Positions 14,757-22,914 are shown, numbered from the stretch's first letter. The stretch: 48,172 nucleotides of DNA from Betaproteobacteria bacterium (GCA_023258935.1 JAHFRG010000002.1:1-48172); one strand, 5' to 3'. Translations and numbers: made by a program. Notes: generated from the letters alone by a model not told the origin.

Positions 14757-15343
14757 TCGACTCCCAGTAGTAAGCAATCAATTGCATCGCACAGGCAATG
14801 CAGGACCAGTACATGAACTTCCTGGATGCGCGCCGTGTTGTTTGCCGGCACGCAGATATGAATGTCTTCGGAGCCAAGGATGTCGGCCATCTGCCCTCCC
14901 GATTTTCCGGTAAGCGCTACTACGCTCATCTGACGCTCGTGCGCGGCGCGCACCGCTTCTAGCATGTTGCGCGAGTTACCGCTGGTGGTAATCGCCAGCA
15001 GCACATCGTTGGCTTGTCCTAACGCTAGTACCTGCTTGGAGAACACTTGGTCGTAAGTATAATCATTGGCAATCGAAGTGAGTGTCGAGGTATCGGTAGT
15101 GAGTGCGATCGCAGCAAGCCCGGGCCGCTCCATTTCGAAGCGGTTGAGCAATTCCGCAGCGAAATGCTGGGAATCCGCAGCCGAGCCACCGTTGCCGCAA
15201 CTCAGAATTTTTCCGTCGCGCATAAGGCATTGCGCCATGCGTTCCGCGGCGCTGGCAATCGGAGCTGCCAACGCATCCATTGCCTGCAACTTGAGATGCG
15301 CGCTGTCAGAAAAATGCCCGCTGATCCTGGCGATTAAATCCAT
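14753..15343 (-). CDS. SIS-domain protein, DiaA/GmhA family
   Basis: A 196-residue sugar isomerase (SIS) protein. By overall sequence and gene context it is the DiaA ortholog, which in E. coli helps DnaA load at oriC. Yet it keeps the catalytic residues of the related phosphoheptose isomerase GmhA: the CGNGGSAADSQH loop at 49-60, Glu64 in FAAELL, Gln174 and His182 in LVLHCLCD. From recall, E. coli DiaA has lost the equivalents of the Glu and His. With rfaE2 just downstream, conversion of sedoheptulose 7-phosphate to heptose 7-phosphate is plausible, alone or alongside a DnaA role. The start ATG at 15343 fits the family N-terminus. Confidence 0.85.
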   Translation of the reverse strand: MDLIARISGHFSDSAHLKLQAMDALAAPIASAAERMAQCLMRDGKILSCGNGGSAADSQHFAAELLNRFEMERPGLAAIALTTDTSTLTSIANDYTYDQVFSKQVLALGQANDVLLAITTSGNSRNMLEAVRAAHERQMSVVALTGKSGGQMADILGSEDIHICVPANNTARIQEVHVLVLHCLCDAIDCLLLGVE

Positions 15344-15392
15344 TTATCTTCCCTGTTGGCTAGTCGGTGACGTATTGTGCGGCATATTTCGG

Positions 15393-15743
15393 CTATTCTC
15401 CAAACGCGTTTTTTATCCACTGTATATCCCGCTCGCTCATTCCGCTTAGCAATACCGCGTCAAAGCGGCAGTGCGGAGTTTTTTTGCTGGAAGCTAGGTA
15501 GTGCCGCGATGCTTTAAGCAATTTCTTTCGCTTTTGAGCGGTGATGCTCGCTGCGGCGCCGCCGAAATTGCCGCTCGTGCGCAACCGAACTTCCGCGAAC
15601 ACCAGCGTATCCCCATCCCGCAGGATGAGATCTATTTCTCCGAAGCGGCAGCGGTAATTGGTTTCCAGCAGCTTAAGACCATGGCTTTGCAGAAAGGTTG
15701 CGGCAACGCGTTCAGCTGCTGTTCCTTCAGCGTTTCGGTTCAT
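15393..15743 (-). CDS. yraN: YraN family (UPF0102) nuclease-fold protein
   Basis: A 116-residue UPF0102 protein with a restriction-endonuclease-like fold. The start NRNAEGTAAERVAATFLQSHG and the core FGEIDLILRDGDTLVFAEVRLR (about residues 36-57) contain the acidic E-ID...E-V arrangement of PD-(D/E)xK nucleases. The biological role is not established. It overlaps the end of lpoA by 17 bp and precedes diaA by 49 bp, the same order as in enterics. An Arg-Leu-Arg follows the Glu-Val where VRYR or VKYR is more common. Confidence 0.9.
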   Translation of the reverse strand: MNRNAEGTAAERVAATFLQSHGLKLLETNYRCRFGEIDLILRDGDTLVFAEVRLRTSGNFGGAAASITAQKRKKLLKASRHYLASSKKTPHCRFDAVLLSGMSERDIQWIKNAFGE

Positions 15744-16860
15744 ACAGCACTACGGCCTGGCCCTGATAAAAAATCGCTGGGGTGAGTTCACGTACAAACT
15801 GGTGCTTGGGGTTGAGGCTGATCTGCCCGGTCACGCCATCCAAGACATAATCGGAATAGGGGCCGATAGCAGACAAATCCTGGACGATGCGGAAAGCGTC
15901 TATGCCCAGTGCGTAAAGCCGCTCCAGGTCTATGATTACAGCGTTTTTCGGGCGAGGATAGATCATTACCGCAGTATGATCGGATTGTAACAGCCAAGGC
16001 ATATCCACGAAACGTATGCCATTGAGATCTAAATTCAAAGTCCCCTGACCGTTTCCGCTGAAAATTTGCGAGGTGGCGTAGATGTTCATGTTCAAGTCGA
16101 TATAAGGCCGGACTTGCCGCGCATTTTTAGCGTCAAGCGCGAGGAAAATCATATCAGTGCCGCTGATTTCCACCGCTTGCTTAAGAGTCAACAAGCCGCC
16201 CTGCTCGCCGGTAAATAAGAACTGACTCAGGATAACACCGCCCAGCCTTTGCCATTCTTCGGCAAAGGCCTGTTGCATGCGCTTGTCAAGCAGCGTGTCG
16301 GCGCCGATGATGAGCGCCTTGCGTTTACCCTCCTGCCAAGCCAGCATGGCGATCTGTCTTGCTTCATTCTCAACTTGCAGACTGAAAGTAAACATATAGG
16401 CTGGCAATACCGCTAAATCTTCCGGCACATTGAGTGCGAGAGTGGGAACGCGCACCATACCGCTGGCGGCTACTGCGGAAACGCCATCCCGGGTGAGAGG
16501 CCCTACTACAACTTGCGCTCCGGCGGTAAGCGCAAGTTGGTAGGCTGCCAGAATTTCATCGGTTTGCTCGGTTGTGGCATAAGTTTTCACCGGCAGTCGG
16601 CTGCCACCATGTTTGCTGGCGGCGGCGATGAAGCCCTGACGGGTAATTTCTGCCGCGGTTCCAAAAGACTCGGATTTAAGAGGCAGGATTAAAGCAATAT
16701 GCGGCTTGGGCGGATTGGCTTGAGGGTTGGTATCGCCGGACATGGCTGGCGCGGCCTGTCCTGCTGACGGCGCCGCGTTTTCGGCGCGGGTGGCAAATGT
16801 TGTGGCGCAACCGTATAGTATCGCCAACAGCGTCAGCAGAAAGGCCGGCAAGCGTTGCAT
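15727..16860 (-). CDS. lpoA: Penicillin-binding protein activator LpoA-like lipoprotein
   Basis: An outer-membrane lipoprotein of 377 residues whose family reaches through the periplasm to activate PBP1A. The signal MQRLPAFLLTLLAILYGC has a lipobox cysteine at residue 18, then a low-complexity Ala/Pro linker (about 25-55). The C-terminal half of E. coli LpoA, a periplasmic-binding-protein fold, is represented by PHIALILPLKSESFGTAA and later stretches. The N-terminal TPR half of enteric LpoA is absent, so this is the short betaproteobacterial form. I chose the ATG at 16860; an in-frame GTG at 16869 is possible. Its start overlaps that of divergent rsmI. Confidence 0.87.
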   Translation of the reverse strand: MQRLPAFLLTLLAILYGCATTFATRAENAAPSAGQAAPAMSGDTNPQANPPKPHIALILPLKSESFGTAAEITRQGFIAAASKHGGSRLPVKTYATTEQTDEILAAYQLALTAGAQVVVGPLTRDGVSAVAASGMVRVPTLALNVPEDLAVLPAYMFTFSLQVENEARQIAMLAWQEGKRKALIIGADTLLDKRMQQAFAEEWQRLGGVILSQFLFTGEQGGLLTLKQAVEISGTDMIFLALDAKNARQVRPYIDLNMNIYATSQIFSGNGQGTLNLDLNGIRFVDMPWLLQSDHTAVMIYPRPKNAVIIDLERLYALGIDAFRIVQDLSAIGPYSDYVLDGVTGQISLNPKHQFVRELTPAIFYQGQAVVLYEPKR

Positions 16861-17715
16861 CGAATACACAATAAAACGGGTAAGCCACTATTATATGTAG
16901 TTGCTACCCCGATTGGAAATTTGCAGGACATCAGCCTGCGCGCTCTGGAAGTATTGAAACAGGTGGATGTTGTGGCTGCAGAAGACACCCGCATCACTTC
17001 GCGCCTGCTCAAGCATTTTGAGATTTCTGCAACACTGATGGCCTTGCATGAGCATAACGAGAGGCGCGCTGCTGAAAGGGTCATTGCGCTATTGCAGCAG
17101 GGGAAATCAGTCGCGCTGGTGAGCGATGCGGGAACACCGGCAATCAGTGATCCTGGTGCCATCGTAGTAAGCCGGGTGCGGGACGCGGGTTTTCGCGTAG
17201 TTCCTGTGCCGGGGGCTAATGCCGCCGTGACTGCGCTGTCGGTTTCCGGGCAGGAAGCGCCGCATTTTCTGTTTTACGGATTTTTGCCCAACAAACCCTC
17301 GGCGCGCCGGCGCGAGCTGGAAAATCTTAAAACCCTGCCTTATACGCTGATTTTTTACGAGGCGCCGCACCGTATCGTGGATTGCATCACCGACATGCAG
17401 GCGGTATTTGGCGGCGAGCACAGCGTCACAATCGCGCGCGAACTCACCAAATTATTCGAGAATATTTACAGCGGCAGTCTGAGTGCGGCGCTCGAGTGGT
17501 TGAGCCAGGATGAAAATCAGCAGAAAGGCGAGTTCGTTTTGCTGGTTTCCGGCGCCGAGAAGCAACCCGCTTCCTCCTACGATGTACTACTCATTTTAAC
17601 CACGTTGCTGCAAGAGCTGCCGCTCAAGCAGGCGGTGAAACTCACAGCACAAATCAGCGGCGAGAACAGGAAAACACTATATGCTATGGCCCTGCAAATC
17701 AAAGGGAAACGTTGA
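16855..17715 (+). CDS. rsmI: 16S rRNA 2'-O-ribose C1402 methyltransferase
   Basis: Methylates the ribose of C1402 in 16S rRNA near the P site, with S-adenosylmethionine. The 286-residue protein begins LLYVVATPIGNLQDISLRALE. It also has AAEDTRITSRLLKH, ALVSDAGTPAISDPG and VPVPGANAAVTALS, the SAM-binding tetrapyrrole-methylase pattern. The only in-frame start before the conserved N-terminus is a TTG at 16855, since the frame has a stop at 16816. That TTG lies inside the first codons of divergent lpoA. An AAGG sits 10 nt upstream. Confidence 0.94.
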   Translation: MHRIHNKTGKPLLYVVATPIGNLQDISLRALEVLKQVDVVAAEDTRITSRLLKHFEISATLMALHEHNERRAAERVIALLQQGKSVALVSDAGTPAISDPGAIVVSRVRDAGFRVVPVPGANAAVTALSVSGQEAPHFLFYGFLPNKPSARRRELENLKTLPYTLIFYEAPHRIVDCITDMQAVFGGEHSVTIARELTKLFENIYSGSLSAALEWLSQDENQQKGEFVLLVSGAEKQPASSYDVLLILTTLLQELPLKQAVKLTAQISGENRKTLYAMALQIKGKR

Positions 17716-17752
17716 AGGTATAATGCAAAATCAAAATAAAAGGATTGTGTAA

Positions 17753-18784
17753 TTGCAGCGAATAACTTTTACCCGACCGGACGATTGGCACGTACATCTG
17801 CGTGACGGCGACGAAATGCGCACCGTAGTTGCAGACACCGCACGGCGCTTTGCACGTGCCATCATCATGCCCAATCTCACACCGCCGGTTACCACCACCA
17901 AAATGGCGATGGCTTACCGCAGCCGTATTCTCGCCGCGCTTCCTAAGCGAACGAAGTTCGAGCCTTTGATGACCCTGTTTTTGACTGGCAAAACCGGCCC
18001 GCAGGAGATTGTCAAAGCCAAACAAAGCGGTTTTGTTCACGGCGTGAAGTATTACCCTGCCGGTGCAACCACTCATTCCGATTCCGGCGTCACCGATCTT
18101 AACAAATGCTTCGGCGCGCTGGAAGAAATGCAGAAGCTAGACATGCCTCTTTTAGTGCACGGCGAAGTGACCAATCCTGACGTGGATATGTTCGACCGGG
18201 AGAAAGTCTTCATCGAGCGCGTGCTGTCGCAGATCACGCAACGCTATCCTCGACTGCGCATCGTGTTCGAGCATATCACCACACGCGAGGCGGTGGAGTA
18301 TGTAACAAGCGCACCGGACAATATCGCCGCAACGATTACCGTGCACCATTTGCTGCTTAATCGCAACGCGATGTTTTCCGGCGGTCTCTGCCCTCATCAC
18401 TATTGCCTGCCGGTATTAAAGCGAGAACTGCACCGGCAAGCCCTCATCAAGGCGGCAACAAGCGGCAACCCTAAATTTTTCCTTGGCAGCGACAGCGCAC
18501 CGCATACAAAAAACGCCAAACAAGCAGGATGCGGTTGTGCGGGCATTTATACCGCGCATGCTGCTATTGAGTTATACACGGAAGCCTTTGAACAAGCCGG
18601 GGCACTGGATAAACTTGAAGCATTCGCGAGTTTCCACGGTGGTAATTTTTACCGGCTGCCGCGTAACACCGACAAAATTACCCTTGCCCGGCGCAGCTGG
18701 AAAGTGCCCCGCACGCTGCGTTTCGGAAAAGAGAGCCTCGTTCCCTTGCGAGCGGGCGAAGTCGTCGGCTGGCAATTGGTCTAA
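17753..18784 (+). CDS. pyrC: Dihydroorotase
   Basis: Third step of pyrimidine synthesis: reversible cyclisation of carbamoyl aspartate to dihydroorotate by a zinc amidohydrolase. The 343-residue length fits the E. coli-type PyrC class. Metal ligands are visible in PDDWHVHLRDGDEM (residues 8-21), the bridging lysine region HGVKYYPAGATTHSD near 98-112, VHGEV near 138, and FLGSDSAPH near 244. The start is a TTG at 17753 with AAAAGGA 8 nt upstream. A TATAAT at 17719-17724 could provide a private promoter but lacks a clear -35. An intrinsic terminator follows. Confidence 0.95.
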   Translation: MQRITFTRPDDWHVHLRDGDEMRTVVADTARRFARAIIMPNLTPPVTTTKMAMAYRSRILAALPKRTKFEPLMTLFLTGKTGPQEIVKAKQSGFVHGVKYYPAGATTHSDSGVTDLNKCFGALEEMQKLDMPLLVHGEVTNPDVDMFDREKVFIERVLSQITQRYPRLRIVFEHITTREAVEYVTSAPDNIAATITVHHLLLNRNAMFSGGLCPHHYCLPVLKRELHRQALIKAATSGNPKFFLGSDSAPHTKNAKQAGCGCAGIYTAHAAIELYTEAFEQAGALDKLEAFASFHGGNFYRLPRNTDKITLARRSWKVPRTLRFGKESLVPLRAGEVVGWQLV

Positions 18785-18806
18785 TAAAAGTGCGTTTGAT
18801 AGTAAC

Positions 18807-18835
18807 AAGCCCCGCGTAATGCGGGGCTTTGTTTT
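18807..18835 (+). terminator. Intrinsic terminator of pyrC
   Basis: A 9-bp perfect G+C-rich stem (AAGCCCCGC with GCGGGGCTT), loop GTAAT, followed by TGTTTT. It lies 23 bp after the pyrC stop and 35 bp before the rnpB -10 box. Confidence 0.9.
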
Positions 18836-18869
18836 CGAGTTAGTTAACGTGCAGGATTGAGTCAGGTGA

Positions 18870-18875
18870 TATAAT
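18870..18875 (+). promoter_or_regulatory. rnpB: -10 box of rnpB
   Basis: A consensus TATAAT at 18870-18875 places the transcript start at 18882-18884, exactly where the conserved 5' end of RNase P RNA begins. The -35 is weak: TTAACG at 18844-18849 would need a 20-bp spacer. Confidence 0.7.
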
Positions 18876-18883
18876 TTATTTGT

Positions 18884-19209
18884 GAAGCTGGCCAGACAGT
18901 CGCTGTACGTATTTTCTATACGTATAGAGGAAAGTCCGGGCTCCGCAGAGCAGGATGCCGGCTAACGGCCGGACGCCGTGAGGTGATGAACAGGGCCACA
19001 GAGACGAGTCGCAGCCGTGCGCTAGATGCGCCGCTGCGGGTGAAACGCGGCGACCTCCATCCGGAGCAAGACCAAGTAGGGAAGCGTTGACGCGGCTCGC
19101 GTAGCTTCCGGGTAGGTTGCTTGAGCGTGCGAGTAATCGTCCGCCTAGAGGAATGACTGTCATAGGGACCCAAATCCCTAACAGAACCCGGCTTATCGGC
19201 CAGCTTCTC
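18884..19209 (+). ncRNA. rnpB: RNase P RNA, bacterial class A
   Basis: The catalytic RNA of RNase P, which trims the 5' leader of tRNA precursors. The 5' end GAAGCTGGCCAGACAGTCGC pairs with the 3' end GGCCAGCTTC to form helix P1/P2. The conserved core GAGGAAAGTCCGGGCTCC occurs at 18927-18944, and AGAGGAATGACTGTC with ACAGAACCCGGCTTAT near the 3' end. Length of about 326 nt fits class A. The 3' end is set by the pairing and could be off by a few bases. Antisense open frames across it are artefacts. No clear terminator follows directly. Confidence 0.97.
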
Positions 19210-19280
19210 TCCATTTCCCCGTTCTTTCTTTATTTCATCAGGATTCTCACGTTTACGCAGTCGTTCCTTACCTCTTCTCG

Positions 19281-19318
19281 CAATTCTCATCTATCTAATT
19301 ATTTATAAAGGAGAATTG
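19281..19318 (+). promoter_or_regulatory. Stem-loop around the SD of the mraZ leader ORF
   Basis: A perfect 8-bp inverted repeat, CAATTCTC (19281-19288) and GAGAATTG (19311-19318), encloses a 22-nt AT-rich loop. The 3' arm holds part of the AAGGAG site (19308-19313) of the 13-codon ORF at 19320. In RNA this would partly hide the ribosome site; in DNA it could be a repressor dyad. Confidence 0.45.
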
Positions 19319-19319
19319 T

Positions 19320-19361
19320 ATGAAGTGTGAAAAATATCACTTAAGTATTTGTCGCAAATAA
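19320..19361 (+). CDS. Possible 13-residue leader peptide upstream of mraZ
   Basis: An ATG at 19320 preceded by a strong AAAGGAG site opens a 13-codon frame, MKCEKYHLSICRK, ending in TAA at 19359-19361. It is 107 bp before mraZ in the rnpB-mraZ intergenic region. Size, position and the stem around its ribosome site fit a leader peptide, but there is no run of one amino acid and no attenuator hairpin to make that firm. It may be a chance ORF. Confidence 0.35.
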   Translation: MKCEKYHLSICRK

Positions 19362-19381
19362 GAAAAGGCTTGAGTTTATGC

Positions 19382-19410
19382 TTGACCTTGACTTTTTTTT
19401 ATTCTAGAGT
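19382..19410 (+). promoter_or_regulatory. Probable mraZ (dcw cluster) promoter
   Basis: TTGACC at 19382-19387 and TAGAGT at 19405-19410, 17-bp spacer, predicted start near 19417, about 52 nt before mraZ. A TGGGA follows the -10 directly and a TGGGT lies exactly 20 bp further (19430). These resemble MraZ-binding TGGGN boxes, though not in the usual three tandem 10-bp steps. Confidence 0.45.
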
Positions 19411-19468
19411 GGGAAATAGTAGTAAAACATGGGTTTCATTGTAAAATCCGAATCCTACTGGGGGGAGA

Positions 19469-19915
19469 ATGTTTCAGGGGGCGTCAACAATTAATTTGGA
19501 TGCCAAAGGTCGCCTGGCAGTGCCGACGCGGCATCGTGACGAACTACAACATCAAGGCGCGGGGAAACTCGTGCTAACCGCTCACCCCGACAGCTGTCTC
19601 CTACTTTATCCCTACGCCGCATGGGAACCAATACGAACCAAAGTTATGGGTTTCCCAAGCCTCGATCGCCAGGCAAGCCTGTGGAAACGCTTGCTGGTTG
19701 GATTTGCCGAAGAAGTGGAGCTTGATGCCGTGGGACGCGTGCTGATTTCTCCCGAGCTTCGCACATTTGCCGCTCTCGAGAAGCGCGTGATGATGGTTGG
19801 CCAAGGCAGCCATTTTGAAATCTGGAGCTTGGAAGCCTGGAATAAACAACTGGAGCAAATTACCACGCAAGGCAACAACACGCTGCCACCAGGCATGGAG
19901 AATTTTTCGCTGTGA
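19469..19915 (+). CDS. mraZ: Transcriptional regulator MraZ
   Basis: A DNA-binding protein that represses the dcw cluster in enterics by binding repeats upstream of its own gene. The 148-residue protein has the two AbrB-like half domains with their signatures, INLDAKGRLAVPTRHRDEL (residues 8-26) and VELDAVGRVLISPELR (about 82-97). Length is close to the E. coli protein (152). The ATG follows a GGGGGGAG run, an unusually G-rich ribosome site. It is the first gene of the division and wall cluster, and rsmH follows 8 bp later. Confidence 0.96.
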   Translation: MFQGASTINLDAKGRLAVPTRHRDELQHQGAGKLVLTAHPDSCLLLYPYAAWEPIRTKVMGFPSLDRQASLWKRLLVGFAEEVELDAVGRVLISPELRTFAALEKRVMMVGQGSHFEIWSLEAWNKQLEQITTQGNNTLPPGMENFSL

Positions 19916-19923
19916 GTTCGTAA

Positions 19924-20889
19924 ATGAACTCACAGCACACAACAGTTCTACTGAACGAAGCAATCAGGGCGCTCAATGTGCGGCCTGATGGAGTGTACGT
20001 GGATTGCACTTTTGGGCAAGGCGGCCACAGCCGCGCTGTATTGAGAAAGCTCTCGGCTGACGGACGCCTGATTGCGCTGGATAAAGACACGGCGGCGGTT
20101 GCGGCCGGGCGCGCGATTAATGACGCACGCTTTCGCATCGTGCACCGCGCTTTTGGTGGATTGCGCGAAGTGCTGCGTGAATTGAATGTGCCCCGAGTAG
20201 ACGGGGTGTTGCTGGATCTTGGCGTGTCTTCACCGCAGCTTGAGGATGCGGCGCGCGGCTTCAGCTTCCGTTTGGACGGGCCACTGGACATGCGCATGGA
20301 TACAAGCCGTGGGGAAACCGCCACGCAGTGGCTGGCGAGCGCTTCAGAAGAGAAGATCGGGGAGGTCATAAAAAAATATGGCGAGGAACGGTTTGCTAAA
20401 CAGATTGCAAGAGAGATTGTTGCGGCTAGAGCGCGGGGACCTGTTAGCACCACACGGCAACTTGCCCAGATCGTGGCAAAAGCGGTTCGGACGCGCGAGC
20501 CAAACCAGGATCCGGCGACGCGCACATTTCAAGCTTTACGGATTCACCTCAATCAGGAGCTTGAGGAATTGTCGCTAGTTTTGCCGCAAGCGGTGGATAT
20601 GCTGCGGCCTTTAGGGAGGCTGGTAGTGATCAGCTTTCACTCACTTGAAGACCGTATAGTGAAACGCTTTATGCGCACGATGGCGCAATCAAATCACTTA
20701 CCAGAAAAATTACCGGTACGGGCCGGAGAAATGGCGCAGCCGAAATTGCGCCTGATAGGCAAGGCGATCAAGCCAAGCGAGCAAGAAGTTCAGGCTAATC
20801 CACGCGCGCGCAGCGCGGTGATGCGCGTTGCCGAACGTACCGATACGACAAGGGATCGAAGCGCAGCAAACCAGAAATACACAATTTAG
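19924..20889 (+). CDS. rsmH: 16S rRNA m4C1402 methyltransferase
   Basis: Methylates N4 of C1402 in 16S rRNA, the same nucleotide whose ribose is modified by RsmI, also encoded in this window. The 321-residue protein has HTTVLLNEAIRALN at residues 4-17, the SAM-binding YVDCTFGQGGHS at about 24-35, LLDLGVSSPQLEDA near 97 and the late ISFHSLEDRIVKRFM. These are the standard RsmH (MraW) motifs. It lies between mraZ and ftsL in the usual dcw order. Confidence 0.97.
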   Translation: MNSQHTTVLLNEAIRALNVRPDGVYVDCTFGQGGHSRAVLRKLSADGRLIALDKDTAAVAAGRAINDARFRIVHRAFGGLREVLRELNVPRVDGVLLDLGVSSPQLEDAARGFSFRLDGPLDMRMDTSRGETATQWLASASEEKIGEVIKKYGEERFAKQIAREIVAARARGPVSTTRQLAQIVAKAVRTREPNQDPATRTFQALRIHLNQELEELSLVLPQAVDMLRPLGRLVVISFHSLEDRIVKRFMRTMAQSNHLPEKLPVRAGEMAQPKLRLIGKAIKPSEQEVQANPRARSAVMRVAERTDTTRDRSAANQKYTI

Positions 20890-20900
20890 GAAGGTTAGCC

Positions 20901-21191
20901 GTGACTAGATTGAACCTGATATTGGCACTCATATTGATAGGTTGCGCGCTGGGTGTTGTGTCCTCACAGCACAAGGCGCGCAAGTTGTTTGTGGAACTGC
21001 AGAAAGAGCAGGAATTGACCACTCGACTTGACGTGGAATGGGGGCAATTGCAGCTCGAGCAGAGCACTTGGGCGACGCATGCACGCATTGAAAAAATCGC
21101 AGGCACGACCCTGCAGATGCGTGTACCCGATGCCAGGCACCTCCAAGTAATCACGCCCGAGTCTGTGCCAACAGAGAGAGCACATGAATAG
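20901..21191 (+). CDS. ftsL: Cell division protein FtsL
   Basis: A small bitopic divisome protein that joins FtsB and FtsQ and helps activate FtsWI. The 96-residue protein has one membrane helix (about residues 4-21, LNLILALILIGCALGVVS). A periplasmic coiled coil follows (ARKLFVELQKEQELTTRLDVEWGQLQLEQ). The GTG start has an AGGAAGG site. Its end overlaps the ftsI start by 8 bp. Sequence conservation in FtsL is low, so position between rsmH and ftsI is important evidence. Confidence 0.93.
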   Translation: MTRLNLILALILIGCALGVVSSQHKARKLFVELQKEQELTTRLDVEWGQLQLEQSTWATHARIEKIAGTTLQMRVPDARHLQVITPESVPTERAHE

Positions 21192-22914
21192 CCATACCAA
21201 CCCCGCTTTGGTACTGCGGTTGCCGGCGTGGCGCTCGCGCATGGTACTGCTTGCACTGGTGTTGTGGTTTTGCGGACTCGCAGGCAGGGCATTTTACCTG
21301 CAAAGCATGCACAACAATTTTCTGCAGCAAAAAGGGGATGCTCGCTATAGCCGCGTGATCGAAATCACCGCTCACCGTGGAGTGATTACCGATCGCTCGG
21401 GCGAACCGCTGGCTATCAGCACGCCGGTGGAATCGGTTTGGGTGAGTCCCGCAGACATCGAGATTACTGCGCAAAAACAAAAACAGTTGGCAAAACTCTT
21501 GGAAATCGACAACGCAGAAATCAGCAAGCGTTTGCACGAAACCGGCAGGGAGTTCGTCTATTTGAAACGCCATCTTTCTCCGGAAGAAGCCGCCAAAGTC
21601 GTGCAGCTGAAAATTCCCGGGGTATTTCTGCAGCGCGAGTACCGCCGCTATTACCCGGCCGGCGAGGTCATGGCGCACTTACTGGGATTTACCGATGTTG
21701 ACGATAACGGCCAGGAAGGCCTGGAACTCGCCTACCAGGATTGGCTTGCCGGCAAGCCGGGCAGCCGCCGGGTAATCAAGGACCGGCTCGGGCACATCGT
21801 CGAAGACGTGGAGAGCATCAAGGTGCCGCAGGAAGGGCGCACGCTCGTACTCAGCATAGACAGCAAAATCCAGTATCTCGCCTACCGCGAACTTAAGAAA
21901 GCGGTGGAAGCACAGCACGCCAAGGCTGGCGGCATTGTAGTTCTGGATGCAAAAAGCGGGGAAGTGCTGGCGCTGGCGAGCCTGCCTTCGTACAACCCCA
22001 ACAATCGCACCAAGCTCAATCTGCAACGCACACGCAACCGGGTCATCACCGATTTATTCGAGCCGGGCTCCACGCTCAAGCCGTTTACAGTGGCGGCAGC
22101 GCTGGAAGCGGGAGTGGTTACGCCGGATAGCGTGATTGAAACCGCGCCTGGGCAATTCAACATCGGCAATTCCACAATTCACGATGCACACCATGAAGGG
22201 GCGCTGACCGTTGCACAAATCATTCAGAAATCCAGCAACATCGGCGCTGCAAAAATCGCGTTGGCGTTGACTTCGCAATCTCTGTGGAATATTTTCGACC
22301 GTGTTGGCTTTGGCGCAATGCCGCGTTCTGGGTTTCCCGGAGAAGTCTCGGGAAAACTGCGCTCGTATAAAACCTGGCGTCCGATTGAGCAGGCCACTAT
22401 GTCTTACGGACATGGTATTTCGGTGAGCCTTATACAGCTTGCGCGCGCCTATACCGTATTTGCCACCGAAGGCAAATTGCAGCCCCTGTCCCTGCTGAAG
22501 CTGGATACGCCGCCAAGCGGCAGCTTCGTGATTTCTACGGCAACCACGCGCGCTGTGCGCAGCATGCTGGAACTGGCGGTGGAGCCTGGCGGCACCGCGC
22601 CGCGCGCGCAAATTCTGGGCTATCGTGTCGCCGGCAAAACCGGAACCGCGCATAAACTGGAAGGCGGAAACTACGCCGGCGATCGCTATGTGTCCTCGTT
22701 TGTCGGAATGGCTCCTGCTTCAGCCCCGCGTTTGATCGTTGCAGTGATGCTGGATGAACCCTCCGCCGGACTGTATTACGGCGGCGTTGTGGCGGCGCCG
22801 GTATTCAGCCAGGTTATGGCGGGAGCGCTGCGTATATTAAACATCCCGCCTGATGAACCTAGCAATCATGTTTTACCCCCCACCGATTTCCCCGAAATCA
22901 AGGAGGAAGTATGA
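21184..22914 (+). CDS. ftsI: Peptidoglycan D,D-transpeptidase FtsI (PBP3)
   Basis: The septal class B penicillin-binding protein that cross-links new wall with FtsW. The 576-residue protein has an N-terminal membrane anchor (about residues 18-40) and a pedestal domain (ITAHRGVITDRSGEPLAIS). The transpeptidase domain has the active-site serine 296 in STLK (296-299), the SSN motif in IIQKSSNIGAAKI, and KTGTA at 485-489. It overlaps ftsL and ends 4 bp inside murE (ATGA). Confidence 0.97.
   Translation: MNSHTNPALVLRLPAWRSRMVLLALVLWFCGLAGRAFYLQSMHNNFLQQKGDARYSRVIEITAHRGVITDRSGEPLAISTPVESVWVSPADIEITAQKQKQLAKLLEIDNAEISKRLHETGREFVYLKRHLSPEEAAKVVQLKIPGVFLQREYRRYYPAGEVMAHLLGFTDVDDNGQEGLELAYQDWLAGKPGSRRVIKDRLGHIVEDVESIKVPQEGRTLVLSIDSKIQYLAYRELKKAVEAQHAKAGGIVVLDAKSGEVLALASLPSYNPNNRTKLNLQRTRNRVITDLFEPGSTLKPFTVAAALEAGVVTPDSVIETAPGQFNIGNSTIHDAHHEGALTVAQIIQKSSNIGAAKIALALTSQSLWNIFDRVGFGAMPRSGFPGEVSGKLRSYKTWRPIEQATMSYGHGISVSLIQLARAYTVFATEGKLQPLSLLKLDTPPSGSFVISTATTRAVRSMLELAVEPGGTAPRAQILGYRVAGKTGTAHKLEGGNYAGDRYVSSFVGMAPASAPRLIVAVMLDEPSAGLYYGGVVAAPVFSQVMAGALRILNIPPDEPSNHVLPPTDFPEIKEEV

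Noticed and set aside
18876..19290. Minus-strand ORFs (112 and 124 codons) across rnpB
   Set aside because: They are antisense to the conserved RNase P RNA; such frames are a familiar false annotation opposite rnpB.
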